DNA of 64,000 nucleotides from Chloroflexota bacterium. Its GTDB lineage: Bacteria; Chloroflexota; Dehalococcoidia; GIF9; UBA5629. The stretch is taken from the NCBI GenBank assembly GCA_016875875.1, contig VGOP01000003.1:34687-98686 (forward strand), in the 5' to 3' direction. Below the pieces are notes generated by a model. The model was not told the origin of the DNA, made no database searches, and saw only the letters and a list, made by a program, of their open reading frames with translations. Shown here piece after piece: positions 8,403 through 16,184 of this stretch. A program made the translations under genes and the position numbers. Every line of letters begins with the position of its first letter. The stretch's first letter is position 1.

Positions 8403-8987
8403 ATGCTACAATGTTACAACGGAATCCTGAATCGAGAAAACACCTTGGCAAAGAACAATCTTGCCCATCATGGCACCGCCATAAGCTTTACCGCGCTTTA
8501 CGAAGAGCACATGACTTACGTTTTTCGCTATATAAACTATCGAGTAGGCAATCGAAATGAGGCAGAGGACTTGACATCACTTGTCTTTGAAAAAGCCCTG
8601 GCTGCCTTCCACAGGTATGACAGAGAGAAGGCGGCACCGCAGACTTGGCTGCTGACCATCGCCAGAAATACGGTCACGGACTACTTCCGAAAATCATCCA
8701 AAAGGAATACCATGCCGCTGGAGTACGCCGTTGGGATTGAGTCCGCAGACCCTCCTCCGCAGGAAGAGGCAGAGAGGAGAGAGGAGTATGAGCGGCTGCG
8801 GGTCTGCCTGGCGATACTGCCTCAGCGAGAGCAGGAAATCATATCGCTCAAGTTCGGTGCTGAGCTAAACAATCGCCAGATTGCCTCTGTGCTCGGGCTA
8901 TCCGAGAATAATGTCGGCACCATACTCTTCCGTGCCATCTGCAAGCTGAGGAATTGCTTTAAGGACTGGTCGAATGAAAAAAGCTAA
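8403..8987 (+). CDS. ECF-type RNA polymerase sigma factor
   Basis: A sigma-70 family protein with only regions 2 and 4. Region 2 runs from FTALYEEHMTYVFRYI through AEDLTSLVFEKAL to TWLLTIARNTVTDYFRK. Region 4 includes LAILPQREQEIISLKF and the helix-turn-helix NRQIASVLGLSENNVGTI. From the ATG at 8403 it is 194 residues. The start is uncertain: the frame is open upstream through the hairpin, and TTGATT-N16-TACAAT (8385-8390/8407-8412) overlaps this ATG, so a later start such as the TTG at 8445 is possible. It overlaps the downstream anti-sigma-like gene by 14 bases, the usual arrangement for an ECF factor and its regulator. Confidence 0.85.
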   Translation: MLQCYNGILNRENTLAKNNLAHHGTAISFTALYEEHMTYVFRYINYRVGNRNEAEDLTSLVFEKALAAFHRYDREKAAPQTWLLTIARNTVTDYFRKSSKRNTMPLEYAVGIESADPPPQEEAERREEYERLRVCLAILPQREQEIISLKFGAELNNRQIASVLGLSENNVGTILFRAICKLRNCFKDWSNEKS

Positions 8988-10326
8988 ATACACCGAGAAA
9001 CAGTTCATCGAATATCTGGACAAATTGCTGGCGGGAGAGGAGATAAGCCTCGGCGACGACGTCAGCGATGACCTGCGCTCAGCCCTCGAGCTCGCCCGGA
9101 AGATGCTTGCTTACCGCGATGAGCCTTCAGCCGATTTCAGGGCTGACCTCAGGGACAGATTGCTCCATAAAATAGCCGAGGCAGAAGCAGCAGCCACCCC
9201 GGCAAAGAGACAGGGATTCCGAGAATGGACGGCAAACCTGTTTCCTCAGAGGCCAGCCTTAATCGCTGTTACCAGCACTGTGCTGGTGGTGCTGCTCATA
9301 TTCGTCGGCACTGTCTGGTACACCGGCAGATATGGTCAGGCGCCGGTCTCCGCACCCACACCCTCGCTGACTGAGCGTGATTACTCAGTTAACTTGCCTT
9401 CAAATGTCACTCCGGAATATATGGCGTTCATCGCCAAAACGTCGCTGTCAACCAAACCCGGCCAGGTACCGGTCTATAAGGTACAAAGCACCGATGTAAC
9501 AACTGAGTCCGTTACCGAGCTGGGCAGAAGGCTTGGATTCAGCGGAGAAGCCAGATTTATTGACGGTGGAGACAAGATTGCCATGTTCGACGGCGAAGGC
9601 GACGAGATGAGAAAGTTTATCGTCTGGACTGCTTCCGGAGCTATCGAGTACGGCTACGTGGAGCCCGATAAGCTGTATCCATCCCACGCAGTTGAACTTC
9701 CGTCGCAGCCAGAAGCGGAGCAGATAGCCTATGACTTCCTGGAGCAGGCGGACTTGCTGCCATCCGGCTACCAGAGTCTGGCTAAGATAAAGGACGAGAC
9801 AACCGTAATCGCCGGCGGCTATTCCGTCAGCCGGGAATATGCCGCAGAAGCACCACCCGCCGCAGCACCGTCCGCACCATCCTGGCCATGGAAATCACCG
9901 GCACCATCCGCACCAACCGCGCCTCTGGCTCCTGCCTACTGGCTAATCAGTTTCCCGTACCAGATTGACCACACCTGGACTACAGGTCCCGGCTCGAAGA
10001 TCGAGGTCAGCGTCGGCGATAACGGCGAGGTTGTCGGGCTTATCTGGTCGTGGCGGCAGATGACTCCGCGCACCACAGAAAACATCATATCCGAGAAGCA
10101 AGCCTACCAGGAACTTATCCAGGGCAAAGGCAGCCTGGACATTCCTCTCGACTGCCAGCAGGTGGTCGTTGAGGACGTTCAGCTCAAATACTGGCTAGAC
10201 CCGCCCTCTGAAAAACAGGCCTACGCCGTGCCCGTGTACGAGTTCACAGGCCAATGCCTGGATAAAAGCGGCAGGCATCTCGAGGACTTCACCGCCTGGA
10301 CACCTGCCCTGTCCAGTACCTATTGA
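8974..10326 (+). CDS. Single-pass membrane anti-sigma-like protein with large external domain
   Basis: The gene starts inside the ECF sigma gene, so translation of the two is coupled. The 450-residue product has a cytoplasmic N-terminus of about 92 residues with a helical segment, one membrane span at 94-117 (ALIAVTSTVLVVLLIF), and about 330 external residues. The outer part includes a low-complexity Pro/Ala/Ser stretch (APPAAAPSAPSWPW) near residues 290-318. Position, topology and overlap fit an anti-sigma factor that senses an envelope signal, but no classical zinc anti-sigma motif is visible. The last 12 codons and flanking bases recur twice downstream, around the toxin-antitoxin pair. Confidence 0.65.
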   Translation: MKKAKYTEKQFIEYLDKLLAGEEISLGDDVSDDLRSALELARKMLAYRDEPSADFRADLRDRLLHKIAEAEAAATPAKRQGFREWTANLFPQRPALIAVTSTVLVVLLIFVGTVWYTGRYGQAPVSAPTPSLTERDYSVNLPSNVTPEYMAFIAKTSLSTKPGQVPVYKVQSTDVTTESVTELGRRLGFSGEARFIDGGDKIAMFDGEGDEMRKFIVWTASGAIEYGYVEPDKLYPSHAVELPSQPEAEQIAYDFLEQADLLPSGYQSLAKIKDETTVIAGGYSVSREYAAEAPPAAAPSAPSWPWKSPAPSAPTAPLAPAYWLISFPYQIDHTWTTGPGSKIEVSVGDNGEVVGLIWSWRQMTPRTTENIISEKQAYQELIQGKGSLDIPLDCQQVVVEDVQLKYWLDPPSEKQAYAVPVYEFTGQCLDKSGRHLEDFTAWTPALSSTY

Positions 10327-10340
10327 ACGCAGGCAGCAGG
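10296..10340 (+). repeat. Copy A of a 45-bp repeat (3' end of the anti-sigma-like gene)
   Basis: This segment holds the last codons and stop of the anti-sigma-like gene. Diverged copies occur at 12085-12129 and 12926-12969, sharing the core GCCCTRTCCAG and the ACxTAxYGAAC block. This copy is in coding context and so looks like the source. Confidence 0.7.
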
Positions 10341-10382
10341 TATGTTGAAAATGGTCACTAATAAATAAAGGAGCTTAGAGGG

Positions 10383-11366
10383 ATGAAGCTAAACATAATC
10401 ATTCTTGCCACATCCTTTATCCCGGTTATCGTATTCAAAGTTATCGCCAGGGTAGGCGAAGCTAATTTAGCCCAAGCCAGACTGGCTACGGTTGTGGGTC
10501 TGACCCTTGCCGTAATTCACTTTATTCTGGCGAAAAGACTTGTCAAGCATACGAGCTATCTTGAATGGGCTTTCCTTGGATATCTTGCCTTTGGGACGGC
10601 ATGGGTTTATTTAGCCCCGACTGATATCTCCTCTTTCTTCGTTGATAATTCAATAGCGATTCTCTATTTTATTCTCTTTTTGACAGCGCTTATACCGCAG
10701 CTTTTTGGCTACGACCCCTTTACCTACGCTGTTGCCAAGCGGATTATCGCAGAGCGGGCCTGGGAAACACCCCAGTTTAGGACAATTAATGTCCATCTCA
10801 CGTATTTTTGGAGTGGCATCTTGTTCCTCTGTTTCCTGTCAAGCTGGCTTGGACATGGAAAGCCGCTGTTTTCCATAATCATTCCACTGGCCATCGTTTT
10901 GAGCATCGCTATTCCGGTTAGCCGGTTTTATCCCGGTTATTACCTGAAACGACAGTACATGTCACAGCCGCTTGACCAATCGCTATTCCCTGCCACGGCC
11001 AAAGAACTCATTGAGCGGATGCCTTTGGGCTTCGACCCCGTAGTAGCCGGAGGTCTCGAAGCAGATATACAATTCGACCTTTCTGGAGAGGGTGGAGGAA
11101 AAATGGTGCTGTCCGTTTCAAAGGGGCAATGCACGGCACGTGAAGGTGAAGCTGCTTCTCCAACCCTGACCATCTACTCTCCGGCCGATGTGTGGCTGAA
11201 GGTGGCGCGGCGGGAGATAAATCCGGGCATGGCTTTTATAAATGGACTTTACCGGGCTGAAGGAGATATGAACCTGCTTGTAAAAATCAGAGAGATATTT
11301 CATTCGCCCGGTGAAGCAAAACAGGTGAACGCTACCGAGGAAGGCAAGAAAAAAAGGAATGCCTAA
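10383..11366 (+). CDS. Membrane protein with C-terminal SCP2 sterol-carrier-like domain
   Basis: The first 200 residues contain about six hydrophobic spans, beginning LNIIILATSFIPVIVF and ending near PLAIVLSIAIPVSRFYPGYY. Residues about 205-315 match the SCP2 lipid-binding fold: EADIQFDLSGEGGGKMVLSV, then CTAREGEAASPTLTIYSPADVWLKVARREINPG and INGLYRAEGDM. SCP2 domains bind hydrophobic ligands, so a role in lipid handling at the membrane is likely. AAGGAGC precedes the ATG. The next gene, a membrane methyltransferase, starts inside its last codons (8-base overlap), which suggests a shared lipid or prenyl substrate. That link is inference. Confidence 0.75.
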   Translation: MKLNIIILATSFIPVIVFKVIARVGEANLAQARLATVVGLTLAVIHFILAKRLVKHTSYLEWAFLGYLAFGTAWVYLAPTDISSFFVDNSIAILYFILFLTALIPQLFGYDPFTYAVAKRIIAERAWETPQFRTINVHLTYFWSGILFLCFLSSWLGHGKPLFSIIIPLAIVLSIAIPVSRFYPGYYLKRQYMSQPLDQSLFPATAKELIERMPLGFDPVVAGGLEADIQFDLSGEGGGKMVLSVSKGQCTAREGEAASPTLTIYSPADVWLKVARREINPGMAFINGLYRAEGDMNLLVKIREIFHSPGEAKQVNATEEGKKKRNA

Positions 11367-12051
11367 AATTTCCAACAGCGATTACAAAAGAATGATCAAC
11401 GCCGCCGTTCTTCGGTACTTACTGGCAATTATTGTCTTCGGTCTGCTGTTTTTCCTCCCCGCGGGCACAATCCGGTACTGGGAAGCTTGGGTTTACTGTG
11501 GAATAACCTTTATCCCAATTCTTTTCGTCTTCATATATTTACTTAAGAACAATCCAGAGCTGCTGGAACGCCGCACGAGAATGCGAGAAAAGGAGCAGCC
11601 CCAGAAGTTAATCGTTAAACTGTCGATATTCGTCTTCGTTCTGGCTTTCATTATTCCCGGATTAGACCATCGCTTTAACTGGTCATACGTGCCGCTGCCT
11701 GTCGTTATCATCGCCGACATTATAGTTCTGGCGGGATATTTTATTTTCTTTCTCGTAATGAAAGAAAACACCTATGCTTCCCGAATTATCGAAGTGGAAA
11801 AGGGCCAGAAAGTGATATCCACCGGCCCTTATTCCATTGTTCGCCATCCGATGTACCTGGGGGCATTATTGATGTATCTTCTCAGCCCGATTGCGCTTGG
11901 CTCTTTCTGGGCAATCATTGCCTTCATACCACTACCTGTTTTAATCATTCTCAGAATATTCAATGAGGAACAGGTGCTGGCGAAAGAACTGCCAGGTTAT
12001 AAAGATTACATGCAGAAAGTAAAATATCGGCTAATACCGTTTGTCTGGTAA
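11359..12051 (+). CDS. Isoprenylcysteine carboxyl methyltransferase-like membrane enzyme
   Basis: A 230-residue protein with about five membrane spans. Its C-terminal catalytic segment has the ICMT/phospholipid methyltransferase signature: STGPYSIVRHPMYLGALL near residues 154-171, then FNEEQVLAKELPGYKDYMQKVKYRLIPFVW. The RHPxY motif binds S-adenosylmethionine and the E-E pair lies near the active site. In bacteria this family methylates lipids or small molecules; the substrate here is unknown. Its start overlaps the SCP2-domain gene, so the two are translationally coupled. Confidence 0.8.
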   Translation: MPKISNSDYKRMINAAVLRYLLAIIVFGLLFFLPAGTIRYWEAWVYCGITFIPILFVFIYLLKNNPELLERRTRMREKEQPQKLIVKLSIFVFVLAFIIPGLDHRFNWSYVPLPVVIIADIIVLAGYFIFFLVMKENTYASRIIEVEKGQKVISTGPYSIVRHPMYLGALLMYLLSPIALGSFWAIIAFIPLPVLIILRIFNEEQVLAKELPGYKDYMQKVKYRLIPFVW

Positions 12052-12084
12052 GGATTTTCACAACCGCGCCCAGCAGGTCAATGT

Positions 12085-12129
12085 CTTGACACCTGCCCTA
12101 TCCAGCAACTACCGAACAAAGACCTTGCC
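12085..12129 (+). repeat. Copy B of the 45-bp gene-tail repeat
   Basis: CTTGACACCTGCCCTATCC starts a diverged copy of the anti-sigma-like gene's 3' end. It lies between the methyltransferase stop and the toxin gene and ends in GAACAAAGACCTTGCC. Its last 15 bases match copy C better than copy A. Confidence 0.7.
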
Positions 12130-12185
12130 CCGGTAAAGCTAACCGGCATCGTCTGGAGACGCTCTCAAAATATAGATATTGTATA

Positions 12186-12542
12186 ATGCGCAGTATGGAT
12201 TGGCAGATTGTTTTCTATATTGATGAGAAAGGCAATGAACCTGTAAAAGATTTCATTTTAGAGCAATCTGACGGTGCAATAGCAGAAATTTTGCACGTAT
12301 TCAAATTATTGAGGCAATTTAACGTCACGCTTGGCATGCCTTATGTAAGAAAGATAGGTAGGTCTGGTATCAGGGAACTTAGAATTAAACACGGTTCGGA
12401 CATATATCGTATTTTCTTCTTTGCCCATCCAGGACGCAAGTTCATACTGCTACACGGTGTTGTAAAAAAAGAAGACAAAATATCAGAAGCCGACAAAAAT
12501 TTAGCTATTCAGAGAATGAATAACTACAAATTGCAGTCTTGA
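12186..12542 (+). CDS. RelE/HigB-family toxin (Gp49-like)
   Basis: A probable mRNA-cleaving toxin of the RelE superfamily in the HigB/Gp49-like branch. The 118 residues show the family's pattern: an N-terminal strand WQIVFYIDEKGNEPVKDFI, a helical middle, then MPYVRKIGRSGIRELRIKHGSDIYRIFFFAHPGRKFILLHGVVKK. It ends in a helix with KNLAIQRMNNY. A TATAAT at 12182-12187 overlaps the ATG at 12186; if that is the -10, translation must begin at the in-frame ATG of 12195 with almost no leader. The XRE-type antitoxin gene follows after 54 bases, giving the toxin-first order typical of HigBA. Confidence 0.85.
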   Translation: MRSMDWQIVFYIDEKGNEPVKDFILEQSDGAIAEILHVFKLLRQFNVTLGMPYVRKIGRSGIRELRIKHGSDIYRIFFFAHPGRKFILLHGVVKKEDKISEADKNLAIQRMNNYKLQS

Positions 12543-12567
12543 CAATATAACATATGTGTTATATAAT
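12539..12567 (+). promoter_or_regulatory. Antitoxin promoter with palindromic operator
   Basis: A consensus sigma-70 promoter: TTGACA (12539-12544), 17-base spacer, TATAAT (12562-12567). The -35 overlaps the toxin's TGA stop (12540-12542). The spacer is almost filled by the palindrome TATAACA-TATG-TGTTATA (12546-12563), a likely binding site for the XRE antitoxin downstream. This would give the antitoxin its own self-repressed promoter. Confidence 0.8.
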
Positions 12568-12596
12568 ACGAACAATCCAAATTAGAAGGCAGTAAA

Positions 12597-12920
12597 ATGG
12601 CAAACAAAAAAGCTACAAGATATGAAGAATTCGAGGCGGAGTTACTTAAAAAGCCAGGAATTCGCCAAGAATACGAAGCTTTGCAGCCTAAATATGACAT
12701 GATACGGAGCTTGATAGAACGCAGAAACCAACTGCAAATTAGCCAAAAACAACTTGCTGAGATTGTTGGGACAAAACAACCTGCCATATCCAGATTGGAA
12801 AAGGGTGATTACAATACTACACTCAGCACACTTTTCAAAGTAGCTGACGCTCTTGACTTAGATATTTCTCTCCGGGCCCGAACAAAAACCGAGCCGGCTT
12901 GTGATAAAGTCCCTGCCTAA
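12597..12920 (+). CDS. XRE-family HigA-like antitoxin
   Basis: A 107-residue DNA-binding antitoxin. The helix-turn-helix lies at about residues 47-90: QISQKQLAEIVGTKQPAISRLEKGDYNTTLSTLFKVADALDL. A short basic N-terminus (MANKKATRYEEFEAELLKK) would contact the toxin. The gene has its own consensus promoter in the toxin-antitoxin gap, with a palindrome that the protein itself probably occupies. The last residues run into copy C of the gene-tail repeat just after the stop, which suggests the pair arrived as a unit. Confidence 0.85.
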   Translation: MANKKATRYEEFEAELLKKPGIRQEYEALQPKYDMIRSLIERRNQLQISQKQLAEIVGTKQPAISRLEKGDYNTTLSTLFKVADALDLDISLRARTKTEPACDKVPA

Positions 12921-12925
12921 ACCAC

Positions 12926-12969
12926 CTGGACACCCGCCCTATCCAGCACCTATTGAACGAAGACCTGGC
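12926..12969 (+). repeat. Copy C of the 45-bp gene-tail repeat
   Basis: CTGGACACCCGCCCTATCC starts a copy of the anti-sigma-like gene's tail, including the CACCTATTGAAC segment with the original TGA. It begins six bases after the antitoxin stop. Copies B and C therefore bracket the toxin-antitoxin pair as direct repeats. Confidence 0.7.
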
Positions 12970-13090
12970 TTCCCCCGTTTGACCTGTTCCACAGAAATTG
13001 CCAAAATTTTCGCTCGGGGTATTCCATTCCGAGATATGTAGATGTATAATCGTAACCAGACCAACTCTCTTGAAGTCGGAGGCTAATGCC

Positions 13091-13846
13091 ATGGGCGCAA
13101 AGCATCGAAGTCAAAAGCTACTTCAGAGCCGGTTTGATATTGTCTGGCAGCGCCTGGATGATGCCGGCGAACAGCAGATGGTAACGCCAGACGGCCACAA
13201 GTTTATTGCGCTGGCTTCCCGGCGTAAAAGGACTCCGGAAGGCCAGGACCCGAGGTTCATTGCAGTCAAACAACGCGGGCAGGAGTTTGCCCGTATTTAT
13301 CCGTGCTGCTGGGGACACACGACTAATTGCAATGGCACGCGAATAGGTGGCTACAGTGACGGGCTGGATGCCTGGGTTAAAGGCTTGATGATAAGCAAGG
13401 AGAGCCTGACTTTAAAACCCGGTGACGAGGTCATTCACCTGCTCGGCAGGTTGCTCAAGTCGGAGGAGTTAGACTACGACCATGCTTGCCTGCATCTTCC
13501 CAACAAACCGGGAGTCTATCTGGTCTACGATAGGAAGCAAAAGAAATACATCTATGCCGGTAAATCTCTGGACATACAGAAAAAAATCCGGCAGCATGCC
13601 CAGCGCCAAAACAGGCTGTTCGGCTCCAGCATCCCACCGATTCAGAAAGGGCTGATTGACAGCAAGCATTGTGCCGACTGGAATGAAGCCCAGAAATACC
13701 TATCCGCCAACTGCACTGTAAGGCACCTGGTCGTGCTCGATGAAAAACAAAGAAAGCAGCCCTGGAAAAGGCGCGCGCTTCTGGAACATTACGCTATCTG
13801 CGTTCTCGAACCCGAATACAATATTTCAAGCGAACTCGAGCATTAG
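13091..13846 (+). CDS. GIY-YIG domain protein with Cys-rich N-terminal module
   Basis: The ATG at 13091 is chosen because GGAGG lies about nine bases before it; the frame is open further upstream without such a site. Residues about 140-175 form the GIY-YIG nuclease core: GVYLVYD, then YIYAGKSLDIQKKIRQHA. The C-terminal part has YLSANCTVRHLVV and ends ALLEHYAICVLEPEYN, where the family's catalytic Glu is expected. The N-terminal half carries a compact CCWGHTTNCNGTRIG motif near residues 72-86, a possible metal site. GIY-YIG proteins cut DNA in repair, restriction or homing. The target is unknown. It lies in the accessory stretch between the two toxin-antitoxin pairs. Confidence 0.75.
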   Translation: MGAKHRSQKLLQSRFDIVWQRLDDAGEQQMVTPDGHKFIALASRRKRTPEGQDPRFIAVKQRGQEFARIYPCCWGHTTNCNGTRIGGYSDGLDAWVKGLMISKESLTLKPGDEVIHLLGRLLKSEELDYDHACLHLPNKPGVYLVYDRKQKKYIYAGKSLDIQKKIRQHAQRQNRLFGSSIPPIQKGLIDSKHCADWNEAQKYLSANCTVRHLVVLDEKQRKQPWKRRALLEHYAICVLEPEYNISSELEH

Positions 13847-13899
13847 CCACAAGCCAATACTCTAATAATCATAGTCCAGGTTAATGAAATTCCTGCCCC

Positions 13900-13920
13900 T
13901 GCCGGCAAAGCTTTGCGGCA
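13900..13920. repeat. Near-perfect hairpin after the GIY-YIG gene
   Basis: TGCCG-G-CAAAG/CTTTG-CGGCA forms a 10-bp stem with one bulged G and almost no loop. It lies 54 bases after the GIY-YIG stop and may act as a terminator or simply be a repeat remnant. No T-run follows. Confidence 0.35.
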
Positions 13921-13971
13921 TCATCTAGAGCTGCCCTTCCCCTGAAACTATGCCGCTTATAACATAAGAAG

Positions 13972-13980
13972 TGGTACAAT
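13972..13980 (+). promoter_or_regulatory. Extended -10 promoter element
   Basis: TGGTACAAT, the same extended -10 as at 6215-6223, lies 62 bases before the 97-aa gene at 14043. No -35 match is present at the usual distance, as is common for extended -10 promoters. Confidence 0.45.
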
Positions 13981-14042
13981 AACTCAGGGAATGGGTATAT
14001 AATTAAAGCTAACTAGAATCACTGCGTTGAGGAGGGAAGGGT

Positions 14043-14336
14043 ATGAGAGATGATATTCAAGAACGAATTATATGGGTGGCAAAGCATCGGGGTTTGATTA
14101 CCTATGGGGAGATAATGGGCGATTTTCATGTTGCTCGCGGAAAACAAATGGGACGAGTGCTTGAGGAGATATCCGAGTATGAGCATGCCCAAGGTCGTGG
14201 TTTCCTGACGTCAATCGTTGTAAACAAAAATACACTAGAACCATCAGAAAATTTTTGGAGTTTACCTAGTATTTCGAGAGATCGGGGTCTGAAGTACTAT
14301 CAAAACCAAGTTTGGGACTACTGGTGGAACTGCTAA
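14043..14336 (+). CDS. Small conserved-looking protein, 97 aa, next to a DUF262 gene
   Basis: Opens MRDDIQERIIWVAKHRGLITYGEI, then has KQMGRVLEEISEYEHAQGRGF and SIVVNKNTLEPSENFWSLP. The ITYGEI...MGRVL...E...GRG arrangement resembles the compact winged-helix-like proteins with a YG(E/D)(I/L) start that occur beside nuclease genes. I recall similar small proteins in defence-gene neighbourhoods but cannot name a family. GAGGAGGGAAGGG precedes the ATG. It is 231 bases upstream of the DUF262 gene in the same direction and may be its partner. It has no membrane segment. Confidence 0.65.
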   Translation: MRDDIQERIIWVAKHRGLITYGEIMGDFHVARGKQMGRVLEEISEYEHAQGRGFLTSIVVNKNTLEPSENFWSLPSISRDRGLKYYQNQVWDYWWNC

Positions 14337-14567
14337 ACAGAACGATATAGCGGAGTGAACCCTAGGGCTGGACCAGTTTTCGTGGGGCAGGTCAACCTAG
14401 AGCGGGGGTGAAACTGCTGGCAAAACATATTCTGCTTTGAGAAGAAGAGACGGCGAGGATAGGCGTTGATCCTGGAGAAATGAGCACAGTAGTAGGTCCA
14501 GAGATCTCGAAAATTATTACTTGGTTGGGCGAACAAGCGGCCAAATAACTAACAGGAGGCACTTTAG

Positions 14568-16184
14568 ATGAGAGAGGTTGAAGTACAAGATTTAGTACGC
14601 GAAGTGGCAGCTGGGGACTACAATATACCAGAGTTTCAGCGGCAGTTTGAGTGGAAATACGAACAAGTAGCTATGCTTTGTGACTCCCTGTTGAAGGATT
14701 TGCCAATCGGAATCCTTTCAGCCTGGAAGACGAGCCAGTATAACGAACCCAAGGGTATTACTCCTACAGGCAGTAAACCTCAGTGGATGGTAGACGGTCA
14801 GCAACGAATAACAAGTCTCTGTATCTTAGCAGGAAAGAAACCATATTGGATGAACAACCGTGAATGGGGTGAGATATTTCACGCAAGACGTATATATCTT
14901 AATATTCAAGAAAATGGTGAGGCCTTGATTGGTCGCCTTGTTAAGAAGGCAAGGGTGCGGATACCGTTGGATGAACTACTATATAAGAGTGCAAGTGAAA
15001 CTCACGACTATGTCGAGGAAAGGTGCCAAGAGTTTAACATCAGACAAAGTAAGCCTGCGTGTGACCTCGCAGTTGATGCCTTACCATTAATGAAACGAAG
15101 CATTCCAGTTGCAGAAATAGGGGACGACAAAAAAGTAGAAGATGTTGCGGAACTCTATAGGCGCATTAACCAAAAAGGCACGAAAATAAAAGAACCTCAA
15201 ATTATGCTTTCCTATGTTGCACAATATAATCGTACGTGGGTACGTGATAAATTCTACGCCTTTCTAGACGCGTTGAAAGAAGATTGGGAATTGGATCCGG
15301 CTCAAGTGCTGCAAGTGGCGACAATCCTTGCCGAGGGTAAGGCTAGAGTAGGACAGGCTACCATACCCGAAATGTGGAAGGAAAAGGTTGTACAAATTTG
15401 GCCAGCAATGAAGGACGCCATCCAAGATTGCATACTACGTCTTTGGGAAGAAGGTATTACTGACGTAGATATGATTCCATCTACCTACACAATGATAATG
15501 CTACTTTCTATACATTCTAAATTCATGCGTACTTCTAACTATGACTTCAAGCGTGTGTTAAGATGGTTCATTCTTGCAAATCTAGCCGCCCGTTATAGCG
15601 ATGCACCACTTGAACAGCTTACGTATGACGGTCGCAATGTCTACGAAGCTTCCAGCCTTAACGAAGTCCTCCAAAACCTACTGATAGACATTGATTGGAC
15701 CGAAGAAGAACTTCGGAAAAAGCTTGATGATCCTTTTAGGGACAATTCACCGCAAGCACTGTTACTACATATTCTTCTTTGGTCGTCCGGGGCAAGAGAT
15801 TGGCTACAGAATATTAGTCTTCCTGCACTGACACAAACATCAGGCACTCTTGAATCCCAGTGGCACCATATTCTTCCTAAAGATTGGGGCAAGAGGCATG
15901 GATTTGAGGACTGTGAAAAGACAGGCAACCTGACTCGCCTATGTGGCGAGACAAATGTTCGAAAACTCAAGAAAATGCCACCTTGGGAATACGTGCCACA
16001 GTTTAATATTACTGAGGATGCACTGAGCGATCACCTGATTCCTAAAATATATTCAGAAAAATTCATCAGAGGTCAGCCGCTTAGCCATGATGAGTTCAAG
16101 CAATTTGTAAGGGAACGTCAAGAGATAATAACTAAACAAGGAGCTTCTTATCTAGACCTAAAGTCGCTTAAAAATCAAGGGTGA
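14568..16184 (+). CDS. DUF262/HNH-type protein, GmrSD-like putative restriction factor
   Basis: The N-terminal domain is DUF262 (ParB/sulfiredoxin-like): YNIPEFQRQFEWKYEQVAML, then the nucleotide-handling motif VDGQQRITSL near residue 77. The C-terminal part (about residues 428-470) has QWHHILPKDWG...NLTRL...NVRKLKKMP, an HNH/DUF1524-like nuclease pattern with the paired His and the downstream Asn residues. GmrSD type IV enzymes and SspE/BrxU relatives combine these two domains to cut modified DNA. At 538 residues it could act alone. AGGAGG lies about seven bases before the ATG. Base composition is more AT-rich than its neighbours, consistent with recent gain. Confidence 0.8.
   Translation: MREVEVQDLVREVAAGDYNIPEFQRQFEWKYEQVAMLCDSLLKDLPIGILSAWKTSQYNEPKGITPTGSKPQWMVDGQQRITSLCILAGKKPYWMNNREWGEIFHARRIYLNIQENGEALIGRLVKKARVRIPLDELLYKSASETHDYVEERCQEFNIRQSKPACDLAVDALPLMKRSIPVAEIGDDKKVEDVAELYRRINQKGTKIKEPQIMLSYVAQYNRTWVRDKFYAFLDALKEDWELDPAQVLQVATILAEGKARVGQATIPEMWKEKVVQIWPAMKDAIQDCILRLWEEGITDVDMIPSTYTMIMLLSIHSKFMRTSNYDFKRVLRWFILANLAARYSDAPLEQLTYDGRNVYEASSLNEVLQNLLIDIDWTEEELRKKLDDPFRDNSPQALLLHILLWSSGARDWLQNISLPALTQTSGTLESQWHHILPKDWGKRHGFEDCEKTGNLTRLCGETNVRKLKKMPPWEYVPQFNITEDALSDHLIPKIYSEKFIRGQPLSHDEFKQFVRERQEIITKQGASYLDLKSLKNQG

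Noticed and set aside
14333..14536. Minus-strand 67-aa frame between the 97-aa gene and the DUF262 gene
   Set aside because: No ribosome binding site, unusual composition and wrong orientation for the cluster; it is probably chance.
14480..14548. 22-codon ORF just before the DUF262 gene
   Set aside because: The only ribosome binding site is too close to its ATG and the peptide has no distinctive feature; not enough to call a leader peptide.
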